DNA of 64,000 nucleotides, taken from assembly GCA_910579805.1 (NCBI GenBank), contig CAJTWM010000007.1, positions 76,861-140,860 of the forward strand, given 5' to 3'. This document shows, piece by piece, positions 7,439 through 17,056 of this stretch. This DNA comes from an uncultured Lachnospiraceae bacterium. GTDB taxonomy: Bacteria; Bacillota; Clostridia; Lachnospirales; Lachnospiraceae. The first letter of the stretch is position 1. The number at the start of each line of letters is the position of its first letter. Under the pieces are notes generated by a model. The model was not told the origin of the DNA, made no database searches, and worked only from the letters and a program-made list of their open reading frames with translations. A program made the position numbers and the translations under genes.

Positions 7439-9703
7439 TTAAGTTTCGGATGGGATAACGCCGTATTGGGCGTCGCGGATGGCTTTATTGATTGCCCCCA
7501 ATAATTCCGGCGTATCGATCGGTTTGCCTAAATGCGCATTCATGCCGCATCTTTTTGACATCTGCCGGTCTTCTTCAAAATTATTGGCTGATAAGGCAAT
7601 GATCGGAATATTTGCCAATACCGGGTCTTCGATCTTACGAATGGCTTTTGCCGCGTTATATCCGTTCATGACGGGCATTTGAATATCCATGAGGATCAGG
7701 GAATAATATCCGTGTTCCGAATTTCTTACTTTGTCCACTGCGATACTGCCGTCTACAGCGCTGTCTACCAAAAATCCGGCGTCTTCCAACAAAGCGGCTT
7801 CGATCTCCAAATTGATCTCCGTATCCTCTACAATAAGGATCCGATGAGGAGAAGCGGAAGAAGCGGCGCAGACGCCGGCTTCAGAAGAAATCGTTGCCGG
7901 ACTATGTATCGGAAAGGAGAGGGTGATGGTAAAACAGCTTCCTTTTCCCACTTCGCTTTCCACTTCGATCGTTCCTCCCATCATATCAATCGTGTTCTTA
8001 ACGATCGTCAGACCCAACCCTGTTCCGTGTACGCCGCTCAGCGTGGTATTTTTCTCCCGTTCGAAAGGTTCGAACAGACGCTGCATAAATTTGGGGCTGA
8101 TTCCTACGCCGTTGTCTTTGACGATAAACTGATATTTTACATAATCGTTTTCGGGGATACCCAGCTCCGTAACGATAATCTTCACTTTACCGCCTGTATT
8201 GGTGTATTTTACGGCGTTATTCGTAAGACGCAGCAAGGTATGGGTCAATTTCTCGGCATCACTGTAGACCATATAATGTTTCAGGCCAGAAACATCCAGC
8301 GAGAGAGTAATGTCCTTTCCTAATGATTTTGGAAGCATAGTGTTTTGCACTTCATGCACGATGTCGACCAAATTGCATACTTCTTTTTTTATATGTATTT
8401 TTCCGGATTCCATTCTTGACAGTTCCAGTACCGCATTGATCAGCATAAGGAGCTGCTTGCTGGAGGATTCGATCCTGCTTAAGTAGCCCATTGCTTTTTC
8501 CGTGTCGTCTATATGTTTTTTGGCAAGAGCAGACAGCCCTACGATAGCGGTCATAGGAGTCCGGATATCATGTGACATATTGGAGAGAAAAGTATTTCTT
8601 GCAATATTTGCGGATTTTGCCTGTGTCAAAGCGTCTTCCAGCACTTCTTTCTGCTCCATTTTTTGTATGATTTCCGCGTCGATGCTCCGGTATCCCATGA
8701 CAATCTGTGAAATATGTTCGTCACTGCCCACATTTACAATATGAAGATCCAAATATCCGGTGTCGCTGCCATGGGTAATGCGGTAATTGACATGAAAATT
8801 ACGTCCGGCAGACAACTTTGCGCGTATATAATCGGGGTTGGTAGCGTTTAAAACAATGTAACGGTCGTCGGGATGCACCCATTTCTGGATGTAGTCCGCA
8901 TCAAAGCCTGCAAACCTATAAGGAGGATTGATATCCTCAAAGAGATAGGCCATCCGATAACTCAAACGGTAAGGCTGGATGATATTTTTATCCAGATTTA
9001 CATAATATATAGAATCATAATCAATGCCTAATCCTTCTATGACTTTAAGGCGTTGGAGATGGGTTTTGTTGATCTCCTCAAATTCTTTGCCGTAATCATC
9101 GATCAGGTCATGCAGTTGCTGTTCTTTCTGGAGCGTCCGGTTGAGCATGTCTTCCCGTTCTTTGTCCTGAAGATTCTTGCGTTCCGTTGCATCAGATACG
9201 AATACATAAAAAATATCGCCTGCCGACTTACTGTGTATGAAGTGTCCGTAATCCTCCAGCCACAGTATATTGCCGCCTTTTTGAATGATACGGTATTCTA
9301 CATAGTCGAGATCGTAGCAGCTTTGCTCTATCTGCTCTTCGATGCTTTTTTCTACTCTGTCCAAATCTTCGGGATGAACCATTCCCTTAAAGGAATTTCC
9401 TGTCAGTTCTTTGAACTCCGCCATGGTATCGCAATTATAAAGATGCAGTATGGAGGCGTTCGCATAAAGAAGTTCAGCCGTTTCATCGGCCCGGTAAATA
9501 AAGAAACCTCCGGGCATCTGGTCCGTAAATTTTTTTATATGATAAGCGGTCTGCACGTTCTGCATCCTGAAATCAGGTGTCAGACTTTCCGACGGATATT
9601 TTTGCGCTAACAGGGTAATGTCTGCTTCCTCTTTTTCGGAGAGGTTCAAGGTAGATAATATAGATTCGATTAAGCCATGATCAATATAAGTTTGCTCATT
9701 CAA
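7439..9703 (-). CDS. soluble hybrid sensor histidine kinase (PAS-PAS-HisKA-HATPase-REC)
   Basis: A 754-residue kinase with no transmembrane segment. Two PAS-like domains (about 55-175 and 225-345) are joined by a coiled linker. The HisKA helix carries His378 in FLSNMSHDIRTP. The ATPase domain shows NNAVKY (N box), DNGVGIS (G1) and GTGLGL (G2). A C-terminal receiver domain (about 620-745) has the phospho-acceptor Asp673 in LILMDIQMP and Lys727 in LGKP. A hybrid kinase needs a phosphotransfer partner and output regulator; none is adjacent. The PAS ligand is unknown. A strong chance remains that it is one of many paralogous PAS hybrid kinases in the genome. Confidence 0.93.
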   Translation of the reverse strand: MNEQTYIDHGLIESILSTLNLSEKEEADITLLAQKYPSESLTPDFRMQNVQTAYHIKKFTDQMPGGFFIYRADETAELLYANASILHLYNCDTMAEFKELTGNSFKGMVHPEDLDRVEKSIEEQIEQSCYDLDYVEYRIIQKGGNILWLEDYGHFIHSKSAGDIFYVFVSDATERKNLQDKEREDMLNRTLQKEQQLHDLIDDYGKEFEEINKTHLQRLKVIEGLGIDYDSIYYVNLDKNIIQPYRLSYRMAYLFEDINPPYRFAGFDADYIQKWVHPDDRYIVLNATNPDYIRAKLSAGRNFHVNYRITHGSDTGYLDLHIVNVGSDEHISQIVMGYRSIDAEIIQKMEQKEVLEDALTQAKSANIARNTFLSNMSHDIRTPMTAIVGLSALAKKHIDDTEKAMGYLSRIESSSKQLLMLINAVLELSRMESGKIHIKKEVCNLVDIVHEVQNTMLPKSLGKDITLSLDVSGLKHYMVYSDAEKLTHTLLRLTNNAVKYTNTGGKVKIIVTELGIPENDYVKYQFIVKDNGVGISPKFMQRLFEPFEREKNTTLSGVHGTGLGLTIVKNTIDMMGGTIEVESEVGKGSCFTITLSFPIHSPATISSEAGVCAASSASPHRILIVEDTEINLEIEAALLEDAGFLVDSAVDGSIAVDKVRNSEHGYYSLILMDIQMPVMNGYNAAKAIRKIEDPVLANIPIIALSANNFEEDRQMSKRCGMNAHLGKPIDTPELLGAINKAIRDAQYGVIPSET

Positions 9704-9780
9704 GACAGTCTCCCCCTTAAGTGGTTGTACCTATACGATTATATAATAACACTTTCAAAATCATCTGTCATTATTTTAGT

Positions 9781-9809
9781 TTGAAATTTTACGGCAAGTA
9801 TACTATGAT
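9781..9809 (+). promoter_or_regulatory. Sigma-A promoter for the MIF-like gene
   Basis: TTGAAA (9781-9786) and TATGAT (9804-9809) are separated by 17 bases, 68 bases before the ATG at 9878. Confidence 0.65.
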
Positions 9810-9877
9810 AAAAATACCGTGCGGTACCGTGCCTGCGGGCTGCCGGTAAAACCAAATGTTAAGGAGGAAATAAGAAG

Positions 9878-10219
9878 ATGCCGTTTATTGATTCTAAGAT
9901 TACTGTTCCTGTTACGCCGGAGAAGAGAGAAGCTTTAAAAACAGAGTTGGGAAAAGCCATATCTACTTTAAATAAACCGGAAAGTTACCTTATGATCGGG
10001 TTTGAAGACAATTACGATCTGTATATGGGAGGAAAAAAGCTTGAAAAGGGAGCTTTTGTAGAAGTGAAGCTGTTCGGGAACGCTTCGTCAGGAGCGTATG
10101 AAAAGATGACGGAACAGATCTGCAGCATTTACGAAAAGGAATTGGGGATACCGGGGAACGGTATTTATATTACTTATTCGGGTATTACGGACTGGGGATA
10201 TGACGGAAGAAATTTTTAG
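9878..10219 (+). CDS. MIF / phenylpyruvate tautomerase family protein
   Basis: A 113-residue protein of the length and layout of animal macrophage migration inhibitory factor. Met-Pro at the N-terminus would leave Pro2 as the catalytic base once Met is removed. The motif NKPESY near 33-38 matches GKPPQY of MIF, which holds the active-site lysine, and the C-terminal YITYSGITDWGYDGRNF matches the MIF end. It probably forms a trimer with keto-enol tautomerase activity; the natural substrate is unknown. AAGGAGG lies 10 bases before the ATG, and a sigma-A promoter lies further upstream. There is no signal peptide. The CXXC redox motif of human MIF is not present. Confidence 0.88.
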   Translation: MPFIDSKITVPVTPEKREALKTELGKAISTLNKPESYLMIGFEDNYDLYMGGKKLEKGAFVEVKLFGNASSGAYEKMTEQICSIYEKELGIPGNGIYITYSGITDWGYDGRNF

Positions 10220-10291
10220 TATAAAAAGATTCATTTTTTATTAAAAACCGAAATATATTTTAATAATATTAATCATATATTCGGAGTTTCC

Positions 10292-11170
10292 ATGAAACAA
10301 TCTTTTCAGAAAGTATCCTTTCGGAATACGAAACTTTTTCCCCAGTCTATCAAAAAACCGACGGCAGTACTGCTGATCCTTGCAGCCTCTTTTTTGTTCG
10401 GAAGAGGCGTGGCATATGTAAATTATAAAACGGGTTCGCCATATATGCAGGCCATGAGCGGAGCGGTATTGTCTTCGGAAAACTGGGGGCTTGGCTTCGG
10501 GCAGGAAGGAAGCGCGCCTACCGGTAATGTATCGGCGGAGGAATTAAAGAAATACGACGCTTATTATGTGGGGGACGGAAACGAAAAGGTAATCTACCTT
10601 ACTTTTGACGCGGGATATGAGAACGGGAATACGGAGGCGATTCTGGATGCCTTAAAAAAGCATAATGTATCGGCAACCTTTTTTGTGGTGGGACATTATC
10701 TGGAATCGGCGCCGGAACTTGTAAAACGTATGGTAAAGGAAGGACATACGGTTGGAAACCATACCTATCATCATTTGGATATGTCTTCTATTTCGAGCAA
10801 AGAGTCGTTCCGGAAAGAGATGGACGACGTATCCGGGCTGTTTGAGGAGATAACGGGGACGAAACTATCCATGTATTACCGGCCTCCGCAGGGGAAATAC
10901 AGTACGGAGAATCTGAAAATGGCGCAGGAGTTTGGCTATCACACCTTTTTTTGGAGTCTGGCTTATGTAGACTGGTATCAGGATAAGCAGCCGACGAAGG
11001 AAGAGGCGTTTCATAAGCTGATTGGAAGGATCCATCCCGGCGCTATTGTGCTGTTACATAGTACGTCAAAAACAAATGCGGAAATATTGGATGAACTTCT
11101 GACGAAGTGGGAAGAACTGGGCTATAGTTTTAAGACCTTGGCAGATTTAACGGGAGAAAGCAGCTCCTGA
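10292..11170 (+). CDS. pdaA: PdaA-like polysaccharide deacetylase (cortex muramic delta-lactam formation)
   Basis: A 292-residue exported enzyme with one N-terminal membrane helix or signal (about 22-42). The NodB domain has TFDAGYENG (Asp106), the metal pair GNHTYHH (His157, His161), YRPPQG (Arg197) and IVLLHS. The second aspartate of the usual TFDD motif is Ala, which parallels the TFDN of B. subtilis PdaA. The stretch FFWSLAYVDW plus HPGAIVLLHS also matches PdaA closely. PdaA removes acetyl from N-acetylmuramic acid so that the spore cortex can carry muramic delta-lactam, which germination enzymes need. CGGAG lies five bases before the ATG. It is 72 bases after the MIF-like gene, and a terminator follows. 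Confidence 0.85.
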   Translation: MKQSFQKVSFRNTKLFPQSIKKPTAVLLILAASFLFGRGVAYVNYKTGSPYMQAMSGAVLSSENWGLGFGQEGSAPTGNVSAEELKKYDAYYVGDGNEKVIYLTFDAGYENGNTEAILDALKKHNVSATFFVVGHYLESAPELVKRMVKEGHTVGNHTYHHLDMSSISSKESFRKEMDDVSGLFEEITGTKLSMYYRPPQGKYSTENLKMAQEFGYHTFFWSLAYVDWYQDKQPTKEEAFHKLIGRIHPGAIVLLHSTSKTNAEILDELLTKWEELGYSFKTLADLTGESSS

Positions 11171-11206
11171 TTATAAGACCGTTGCCGGGACGGGACGGAT
11201 GGTAAT

Positions 11207-11252
11207 GAAAAGGCGGGCCAAAACGCATAAAAAAGCGGGCCTGCTTTTTTTC
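11207..11252 (+). terminator. Rho-independent terminator after pdaA
   Basis: AGGCGGGCC (11211-11219) pairs with GGCCTGCTT (11238-11246), with two G-T pairs, and a run of seven T follows. Confidence 0.75.
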
Positions 11253-11303
11253 TTTGGCGCAATGTGCTAAAATATAAAAAAGTGCAGAGTTGGGGTGGTC
11301 ACA

Positions 11304-14300
11304 GTGTTAATATTAAAAACGAACGCAGAATTAAAAAAAGTTTTTGCAAGACTGATAAAAACGGTCAATGCACCGGTCGCATGGACGGATCATTTTGTGA
11401 TCGCAAATAACAATCTGATTCTTTTAGGGACCGGCCGGTCATTGATCTTTAGTTTTGACAATAAAAAAGTATATACCAACCTTATGGATGTTTCCACGGA
11501 AAAAAAGCGGATAGAGCGGATTCCGAATCAGGAGCTGATCAACAACATCCTGAACATGACCTTATACGCTTTTGGCAAATGGGGGGCTATAGGCGGATTG
11601 AAAGTAGAAAAAGATTACGCGGCTTTAAACGAGCTGTTTTCCAATGTATTCCGTCCGCTCCGGATAGAAGCGCAGCTTAGGAGTGAAGGGATGCGTTTTT
11701 ACAAAAACGGAATGCAGATCACATTTGAGGACGCGGTAGCTGCAGCGATGAAGCTTTTAAAAGAAGAAGGAAAAGGGGAAACGGAAGAAGCGCAAGGAGC
11801 GTCCGGGCCGGAGGAGCCGGACAGGGAACGGGAGGACGGTTTCTGGCAGGCGGACGATGAGGAAGACGAGGAACGAAAAGCGGGATATGTTGAGGACGAC
11901 GAGTATGAGATCGGACTGTGGCATAAGATGATCTGGAAAAAAGAAGCCTGCACATTCGAAAAACATCCGCAGAGTGAAAAAGATGCGGTAAAATCCCGGA
12001 TCGGCAATAATTTTTATATGACCGAATATCAATGTCCGAAATGCAAGGAAAAGCTGTACATGGGAGTGTATCCGACGGACCGGGAAATACTGATCGAAAC
12101 CGAAGAAGCGAGAGTGTATATGGCGAGGACATATGCGTGCAATACCTGCAATATCTTTTATACCCCCAGACCGGAAAAGCTTTTGCAGGAAGGGGACGTA
12201 TACAGTCTAAAATTTGACGAGGACCGGGTCGCCTATGAGGATTATCTGGAAGTATTGGGAAATAAGGCGGAGAGGACGACCAATTATAAATTGAACGAGT
12301 ATGAGTCGGACAGGCTGAACGGAAAAAAGAAGGACAATACGGAAGAAAGCGGCACGGCAGCCGGTTCGGAAACGGAAGAAACGGGTATTGCAGAGGAAAA
12401 CGGCGGGGACGGCAGGAAGAAAGGAAAAGCAGGGATCTTTGCCCGCGGAAGGCTTGGAAATACAGGACGGCAGGAATCCCAAAGAAAAGGAAAAGCAAAG
12501 AATCCAACGGAAACAATGGGGCGGCCGGAGGCAGAAGAACGGTCGGAAATGGAAAGCCGGAGAGGCGCGGAAGAAGGAACGGAAATAAAAGGATGGCTGA
12601 AGCCGGATAGAAGGTTGGAAACGGAAAGCCGGACGGCAGAAGAACAGGAGGAGAGAAAAGAACCGTATCAACATTACATGGGGCAAAACGGGCCGGTCCC
12701 GGAGCAGGAAAATCCGGAGAGGACAGGCGCAGCGCAGACCCGGCAGGAGACATGGGGCCGCGGCAATGAGCAGGGAGCGCGTAAAAAAGAGCTTTCTGCA
12801 GAAATGAAGAAGAATAAGGCGCGCCTTATGGAGAAGACGACGGAGGAGTTAAAAGTTATCCTGACAGGACTGGAAAATAAAGCCGAAAGCGTGATAGCAG
12901 AGCGGGGGAAAGACGGACTGGCAGGAAGGGAATACATAGAGGTAGTACAGGAGGCGCTGAAGGAAAAGCTGACGGCAAAATATGACGCCCGAGTGGAAAC
13001 GTTGGGAAACTTTTCCCTAAGGCAGCTTACCGAACTGAAGAAGCAGATCGGACAGGAAAGCTGCCTTTCCGAGGAGGAAAAAGAACGATATATCAAAAAG
13101 GTAGACCGCCGTCTTTATCAGCTTGAAGAAAAATCCGTAGAACAGAAGTTAGAACTGAGTAAAAATAAGAGCTATGCCCAAATTGAACAATTGATAGAAG
13201 AAATCGAAAAGGGAGTGGAATCGGAGGAGCTAAAGCAGGAAACGATCAGGAAATTAAAACAGATCAGGGTGGACCGGGCAGAAAGGGAGGCGGAGCATTT
13301 GATCGTGCATATGCCGCTGCACTTGGACAGGAAGCAGCTCGCTGCCTATCTGGAGCAGCTTGACAGATATAAAGAAGTGGATCTTACGCCTTATCGTAAA
13401 CGAATCGAACAGAGAAAAGATATGGCGGAGAAAGAGGAGATCAGCGGGATCGTAAAACGGGGCGGTAAAAAAGACAGGAGCGCCCTTTGGGAACTATACG
13501 GACAGTTGGAAAAGGAAGATTATAAGGCGGAAAATAAAGCCCCCTTTTTGGAAAAAATTTATGAAAAGATCCGTAAAATGGATGAAGACGAGATAGAAAG
13601 GATCTGCCCCGACATTGCTTCTCTTTCCTTTGCAGAGGGGCTGGAGGCATATGAAAAGATCGAACAGGGAATGTTTTTACCGGAATTAAAAACGAATACG
13701 CTGGAAATGATCGAACGCAGGCTGACAAAATTAAAGACAGACGAGGGCGTTCAGCTTATGCGGAAACTGAAACATGATATGGAAGAAAAGATGCCGGGTT
13801 TTGCGCATTTTTATTTCTATGACGCGAGGGAAGAAAGAAGAAGGAGCGAAAGGGAAGAGAGCGGCAGGAGCAGTGAGAACGGCGAAACCGGGGAAAAAGA
13901 ACATGCAGCCATGATGCGGGCGGTATCAGGCTATGCCTCTTCAAGGAGTCAGTATGAGTATCCGATCGTCGTATGCGATACAAGCCGGGCGTCAAACGGA
14001 AAAGAAGGGTTTGTGCTGACTCCCGACCACATTTTTTACCACGCATTTTTAAATTCCGGCGTTATGGACATTACAGATATTGAAACGGTGGAGACAGGTA
14101 AGGGACTTTTGACCAAAGGGATCTATTTACGATCTTTTTCCGGAAAAAAGGAAAAACTCCCAAACAGTGTGCGGGCGGAAGACTGGGAAACTTTTGCAGA
14201 GATCTTAAACGATTTTGTGACTTATCTTCAGGAAAAACCGGAATCAAGAAATATCAACTATATGGCAAAGGAAAAGCATGATGTAAAATGCTGTTACCGC

Positions 14301-14363
14301 TGCGGCTTCGTTTATAAGGAAGGAAATATTTGTCCAAGATGCGGCAGCAAAATGAATAAATGA
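11304..14363 (+). CDS. Large protein of unknown function with two zinc-binding regions
   Basis: A 1019-residue protein with no signal peptide or membrane helix. Visible parts are: an N-terminal globular region of about 150 residues; a CPKC ... CNTC zinc-ribbon-like pair near 244-280; a very acidic and arginine-rich low-complexity region (about 330-500); a long helical, coiled-coil-prone region (about 500-840); a beta-rich segment at about 880-975 that could be a pleckstrin-like fold; and a terminal zinc ribbon (CYRCG ... CPRCG). I do not recognise the family. GTG 11304 is chosen because TGGGGTGG lies five bases upstream; GTG 11295 overlaps that site. The calcium-type ATPase gene follows after 53 bases and may be cotranscribed. 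The architecture suggests a scaffold, but no function is claimed. Confidence 0.75.
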   Translation: MLILKTNAELKKVFARLIKTVNAPVAWTDHFVIANNNLILLGTGRSLIFSFDNKKVYTNLMDVSTEKKRIERIPNQELINNILNMTLYAFGKWGAIGGLKVEKDYAALNELFSNVFRPLRIEAQLRSEGMRFYKNGMQITFEDAVAAAMKLLKEEGKGETEEAQGASGPEEPDREREDGFWQADDEEDEERKAGYVEDDEYEIGLWHKMIWKKEACTFEKHPQSEKDAVKSRIGNNFYMTEYQCPKCKEKLYMGVYPTDREILIETEEARVYMARTYACNTCNIFYTPRPEKLLQEGDVYSLKFDEDRVAYEDYLEVLGNKAERTTNYKLNEYESDRLNGKKKDNTEESGTAAGSETEETGIAEENGGDGRKKGKAGIFARGRLGNTGRQESQRKGKAKNPTETMGRPEAEERSEMESRRGAEEGTEIKGWLKPDRRLETESRTAEEQEERKEPYQHYMGQNGPVPEQENPERTGAAQTRQETWGRGNEQGARKKELSAEMKKNKARLMEKTTEELKVILTGLENKAESVIAERGKDGLAGREYIEVVQEALKEKLTAKYDARVETLGNFSLRQLTELKKQIGQESCLSEEEKERYIKKVDRRLYQLEEKSVEQKLELSKNKSYAQIEQLIEEIEKGVESEELKQETIRKLKQIRVDRAEREAEHLIVHMPLHLDRKQLAAYLEQLDRYKEVDLTPYRKRIEQRKDMAEKEEISGIVKRGGKKDRSALWELYGQLEKEDYKAENKAPFLEKIYEKIRKMDEDEIERICPDIASLSFAEGLEAYEKIEQGMFLPELKTNTLEMIERRLTKLKTDEGVQLMRKLKHDMEEKMPGFAHFYFYDAREERRRSEREESGRSSENGETGEKEHAAMMRAVSGYASSRSQYEYPIVVCDTSRASNGKEGFVLTPDHIFYHAFLNSGVMDITDIETVETGKGLLTKGIYLRSFSGKKEKLPNSVRAEDWETFAEILNDFVTYLQEKPESRNINYMAKEKHDVKCCYRCGFVYKEGNICPRCGSKMNK

Positions 14364-14416
14364 CGTTATATTTTACAACCTGTCCTCATATCTTGTCATA
14401 GAACAAGGTGAAAGGC

Positions 14417-17056
14417 ATGGTTAAACGGCATATGGAAACAGGAAGGGAATGGAACTATGGATCTACGGAGAAGAAACAGGAAAGGCCGGGGATCGGGAGC
14501 AATTATACACGGGGGAAAAACGTATTAAAGGAGGAAGAAAAGAAGTCGGTGCTCGCAAGCTTCGGAGAGCAGCTTAACGATCCGCTGATCTATATTCTGT
14601 TTGCGGCGGCCGGCGTATCCCTCCTTTTAAAGGAAATAAGCGATATGGTCATCATCCTCACGGTCATTGTAGTCAATTCTATTATTGGCGTGATACAGGA
14701 GGGAAAAGCGGAGCGGGCTTTGGAGGCATTGAAGGAGATGACCAGCTTAAAGGCGCTGGTCAGGCAAAACGGCGTCATTACGGAAATAGAAGCGGCGGAT
14801 CTGATCCCGGGGGATGTAGTCTGTTTAGAAGCGGGAAGGCAGGTTCCGGCGGATCTGGAGCTGACAGAGGCAGTCAATTTAAAGATTGAGGAATCCGCGC
14901 TGACGGGGGAATCGGTTCCTGTCAGCAAAGATGTACGAAAAGAAAAGAAAGCTTATATGTCCACGAACGTAACCTACGGCAGGGGAGAAGGCGTCGTTAC
15001 GGCGATCGGTATGGAAACCGAGATAGGTAAGATCGCGGGAATGCTGCAAGGCACAAAGGAAGAGGCGACGCCGCTGCAAAAGAGGCTGGCGGATCTTGGG
15101 AAGTTACTGAGCGGCGTTTCCGTGTTTTTATGCGTTCTTTTATTTTTGATCGCGGTGCTGCAGAAACGGGATGTAATGGAAATGCTTATTACGGCGATTT
15201 CCCTTGCGGTGGCGGCCGTACCGGAAGGCCTGCCCGCTATCGTGACCATGGTGCTTGCACTCAGCGTTTCGCGGATGGTAAAGGTAAATACCATCGTGAA
15301 AAGGCTGCCCAGCGTAGAAACGTTAGGGTGTGTCAGCGTGGTATGCTCCGATAAGACGGGAACGCTGACACAGAACAGGATGAAAGTGAGCCGGTGTTAT
15401 ACCGGCGGCAGGGTGTGCAGCGAAAAGGATCTGGACAGGGAAAGAGACAGACATTTTCTGCAGGGTTTTAGTCTTTGCAATGACGGAGAGATAGCCGGGA
15501 ACGAACGGATCGGGGATCCTACGGAACTGGCGCTTTTAGATATGGCGCTTTTCTACGGCATGAGCAGGCATACGTTGGAAAAACAGTATCCCCGTATCGA
15601 TGAGATGGCGTTCGACTCGGAAAGAAAGCGTATGACCACGTTCCATAAAGGCAGGGAAGGATTGGTTTCTTATACGAAGGGATCTCCCGAAGAGGTGCTG
15701 CAAAACTGCAGGTATCTGCTGTCCGGCGGTAAACGGGTATCCATGAACGCAGCATATAGAAAACAGATCGATAACGTTTTGTCCGAGTTTGCAGGGGATG
15801 CGCTGCGGGTGCTGGTGCTGGCAATGCGGACGGACGCTGCAAAAATCAGTGAGGAAAATCTGACCTTTGTAGGGATCGTAGGTATGGCGGATCCGGTACG
15901 GCCGGAGGCGGCGGGCGCCGTAGAAGAATTTTATCAGGCAGGGGTAAAGACCATTATGATCACGGGAGACCGGATCGATACCGCATTCGCCATTGCCAAA
16001 GAACTGGGGATTGCAAAAAAGATGGAAGAATGTCTTTCAGGAGAAGAACTGCAGAACATGAAGGAGGACGAATTTAGGAAAAGATTGTCCGAACTTAGGG
16101 TATTCGCCCATGTATCGCCGGAACATAAGGTGCGTATCGTAAAGGCATTTAAGGCGGCGGGCGAGATCGTGGCGATGACGGGAGACGGCGTGAACGACGC
16201 GCCTTCCCTGAAAATGGCGGACGTGGGGATCGCTATGGGAATGGGCGGAACGGACGTAGCCAAAAACGCAGCGGATATTGTCCTTACGGACGATAATTTT
16301 GCCACAATCACCAAAGCCATTGCACAGGGAAGGTGTATCTATGAGAACATAAAAAAATCGGTGCTCTTTTTGTTATCCTCCAATTTTGGAGAGATCATCA
16401 CGATGCTTGCCGCTATTTTGGCGGGGCTTGCGTCTCCTCTGAAACCGGCGCATATTTTGTGGATCAACCTGATCACGGATTCGCTGCCTGCGCTGGCGCT
16501 GGGAGTGGATATGAATGAAAACAGGCATTTTATGAGACGCCCGCCCAGATCAAAAAAAGAAAGCCTGTTTGCAGGCGGAGGGCTTAGCTGTACGCTGTTT
16601 TACGGCTGTCTGATCGCTCTGATCAGTACGACGGCGTTTCTGCAGATCCCAATCATTACGCTTCGTGCGGACGGCGGGCAGGTCACCTTGGAAGGGATCA
16701 GAAATCTTTTGGCCCGGCCGGAAATCTTAAGCCGCTGCCAGACTTATGCCTTTACGGTGCTTGGGATCTCCCAACTGTTCCATGCCATCGGAATGCGGGA
16801 TGTGGAAAAATCGGTCTTTCGTATGAAGCACTTAGAAAATAAGCTGATGACAGCCGCGTTTGTGATCGGAATCCTGCTGCAGCTTTTGGTGACGGAGATT
16901 CCCTATTTTATCAAAATGTTCGGCACTTGCTCTCTTTCGCTTTACGAGTGGATCTCGCTGATTATTCTTGCTGCAATGCCTCTGCTTGCGCATGAGATCC
17001 TGCTGTTTTCTCCGCAGAAGTTTTCAAAAAAATTTCATGAAAGCGAGAGCTATTAA
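14417..17056 (+). CDS. calcium-transporting P-type ATPase (P2A type)
   Basis: An 879-residue cation pump. It has the actuator motif TGES near 161, the phosphorylation site CSDKTGTLT near 311, the hinge TGDGVNDAP near 588, and the ten-helix layout of P2 ATPases. The ion-site motifs match SERCA/PMR1: VPEGLP in M4, SSNFGEI (Asn and Glu) in M5 and NLITDSLPALALG in M6, with Thr-Asp. Calcium export is therefore more likely than Na/K or proton transport. ATG 14417 is chosen because AAGGTG lies six bases upstream; a GTG at 14408 overlaps that site. The gene follows the 1019-residue unknown and its 3' end overlaps the convergent ytaF-like gene by 33 bases. Confidence 0.9.
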   Translation: MVKRHMETGREWNYGSTEKKQERPGIGSNYTRGKNVLKEEEKKSVLASFGEQLNDPLIYILFAAAGVSLLLKEISDMVIILTVIVVNSIIGVIQEGKAERALEALKEMTSLKALVRQNGVITEIEAADLIPGDVVCLEAGRQVPADLELTEAVNLKIEESALTGESVPVSKDVRKEKKAYMSTNVTYGRGEGVVTAIGMETEIGKIAGMLQGTKEEATPLQKRLADLGKLLSGVSVFLCVLLFLIAVLQKRDVMEMLITAISLAVAAVPEGLPAIVTMVLALSVSRMVKVNTIVKRLPSVETLGCVSVVCSDKTGTLTQNRMKVSRCYTGGRVCSEKDLDRERDRHFLQGFSLCNDGEIAGNERIGDPTELALLDMALFYGMSRHTLEKQYPRIDEMAFDSERKRMTTFHKGREGLVSYTKGSPEEVLQNCRYLLSGGKRVSMNAAYRKQIDNVLSEFAGDALRVLVLAMRTDAAKISEENLTFVGIVGMADPVRPEAAGAVEEFYQAGVKTIMITGDRIDTAFAIAKELGIAKKMEECLSGEELQNMKEDEFRKRLSELRVFAHVSPEHKVRIVKAFKAAGEIVAMTGDGVNDAPSLKMADVGIAMGMGGTDVAKNAADIVLTDDNFATITKAIAQGRCIYENIKKSVLFLLSSNFGEIITMLAAILAGLASPLKPAHILWINLITDSLPALALGVDMNENRHFMRRPPRSKKESLFAGGGLSCTLFYGCLIALISTTAFLQIPIITLRADGGQVTLEGIRNLLARPEILSRCQTYAFTVLGISQLFHAIGMRDVEKSVFRMKHLENKLMTAAFVIGILLQLLVTEIPYFIKMFGTCSLSLYEWISLIILAAMPLLAHEILLFSPQKFSKKFHESESY

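Noticed and set aside
7679..8323. 214-codon plus-strand frame within the histidine kinase gene
   Set aside because: Shadow of the HATPase and receiver coding region; no ribosome site.
10250..10280. GAAATA-18-CATATAT before pdaA as a sigma-G promoter
   Set aside because: Transcription would begin downstream of the ribosome site, and CATATAT misses two conserved -10 bases.
11719..12753. Long open frames on the minus strand inside the 1019-residue gene
   Set aside because: They are Pro/Ser/Phe-rich mirror frames of the purine-rich low-complexity coding strand, without ribosome sites or family features.
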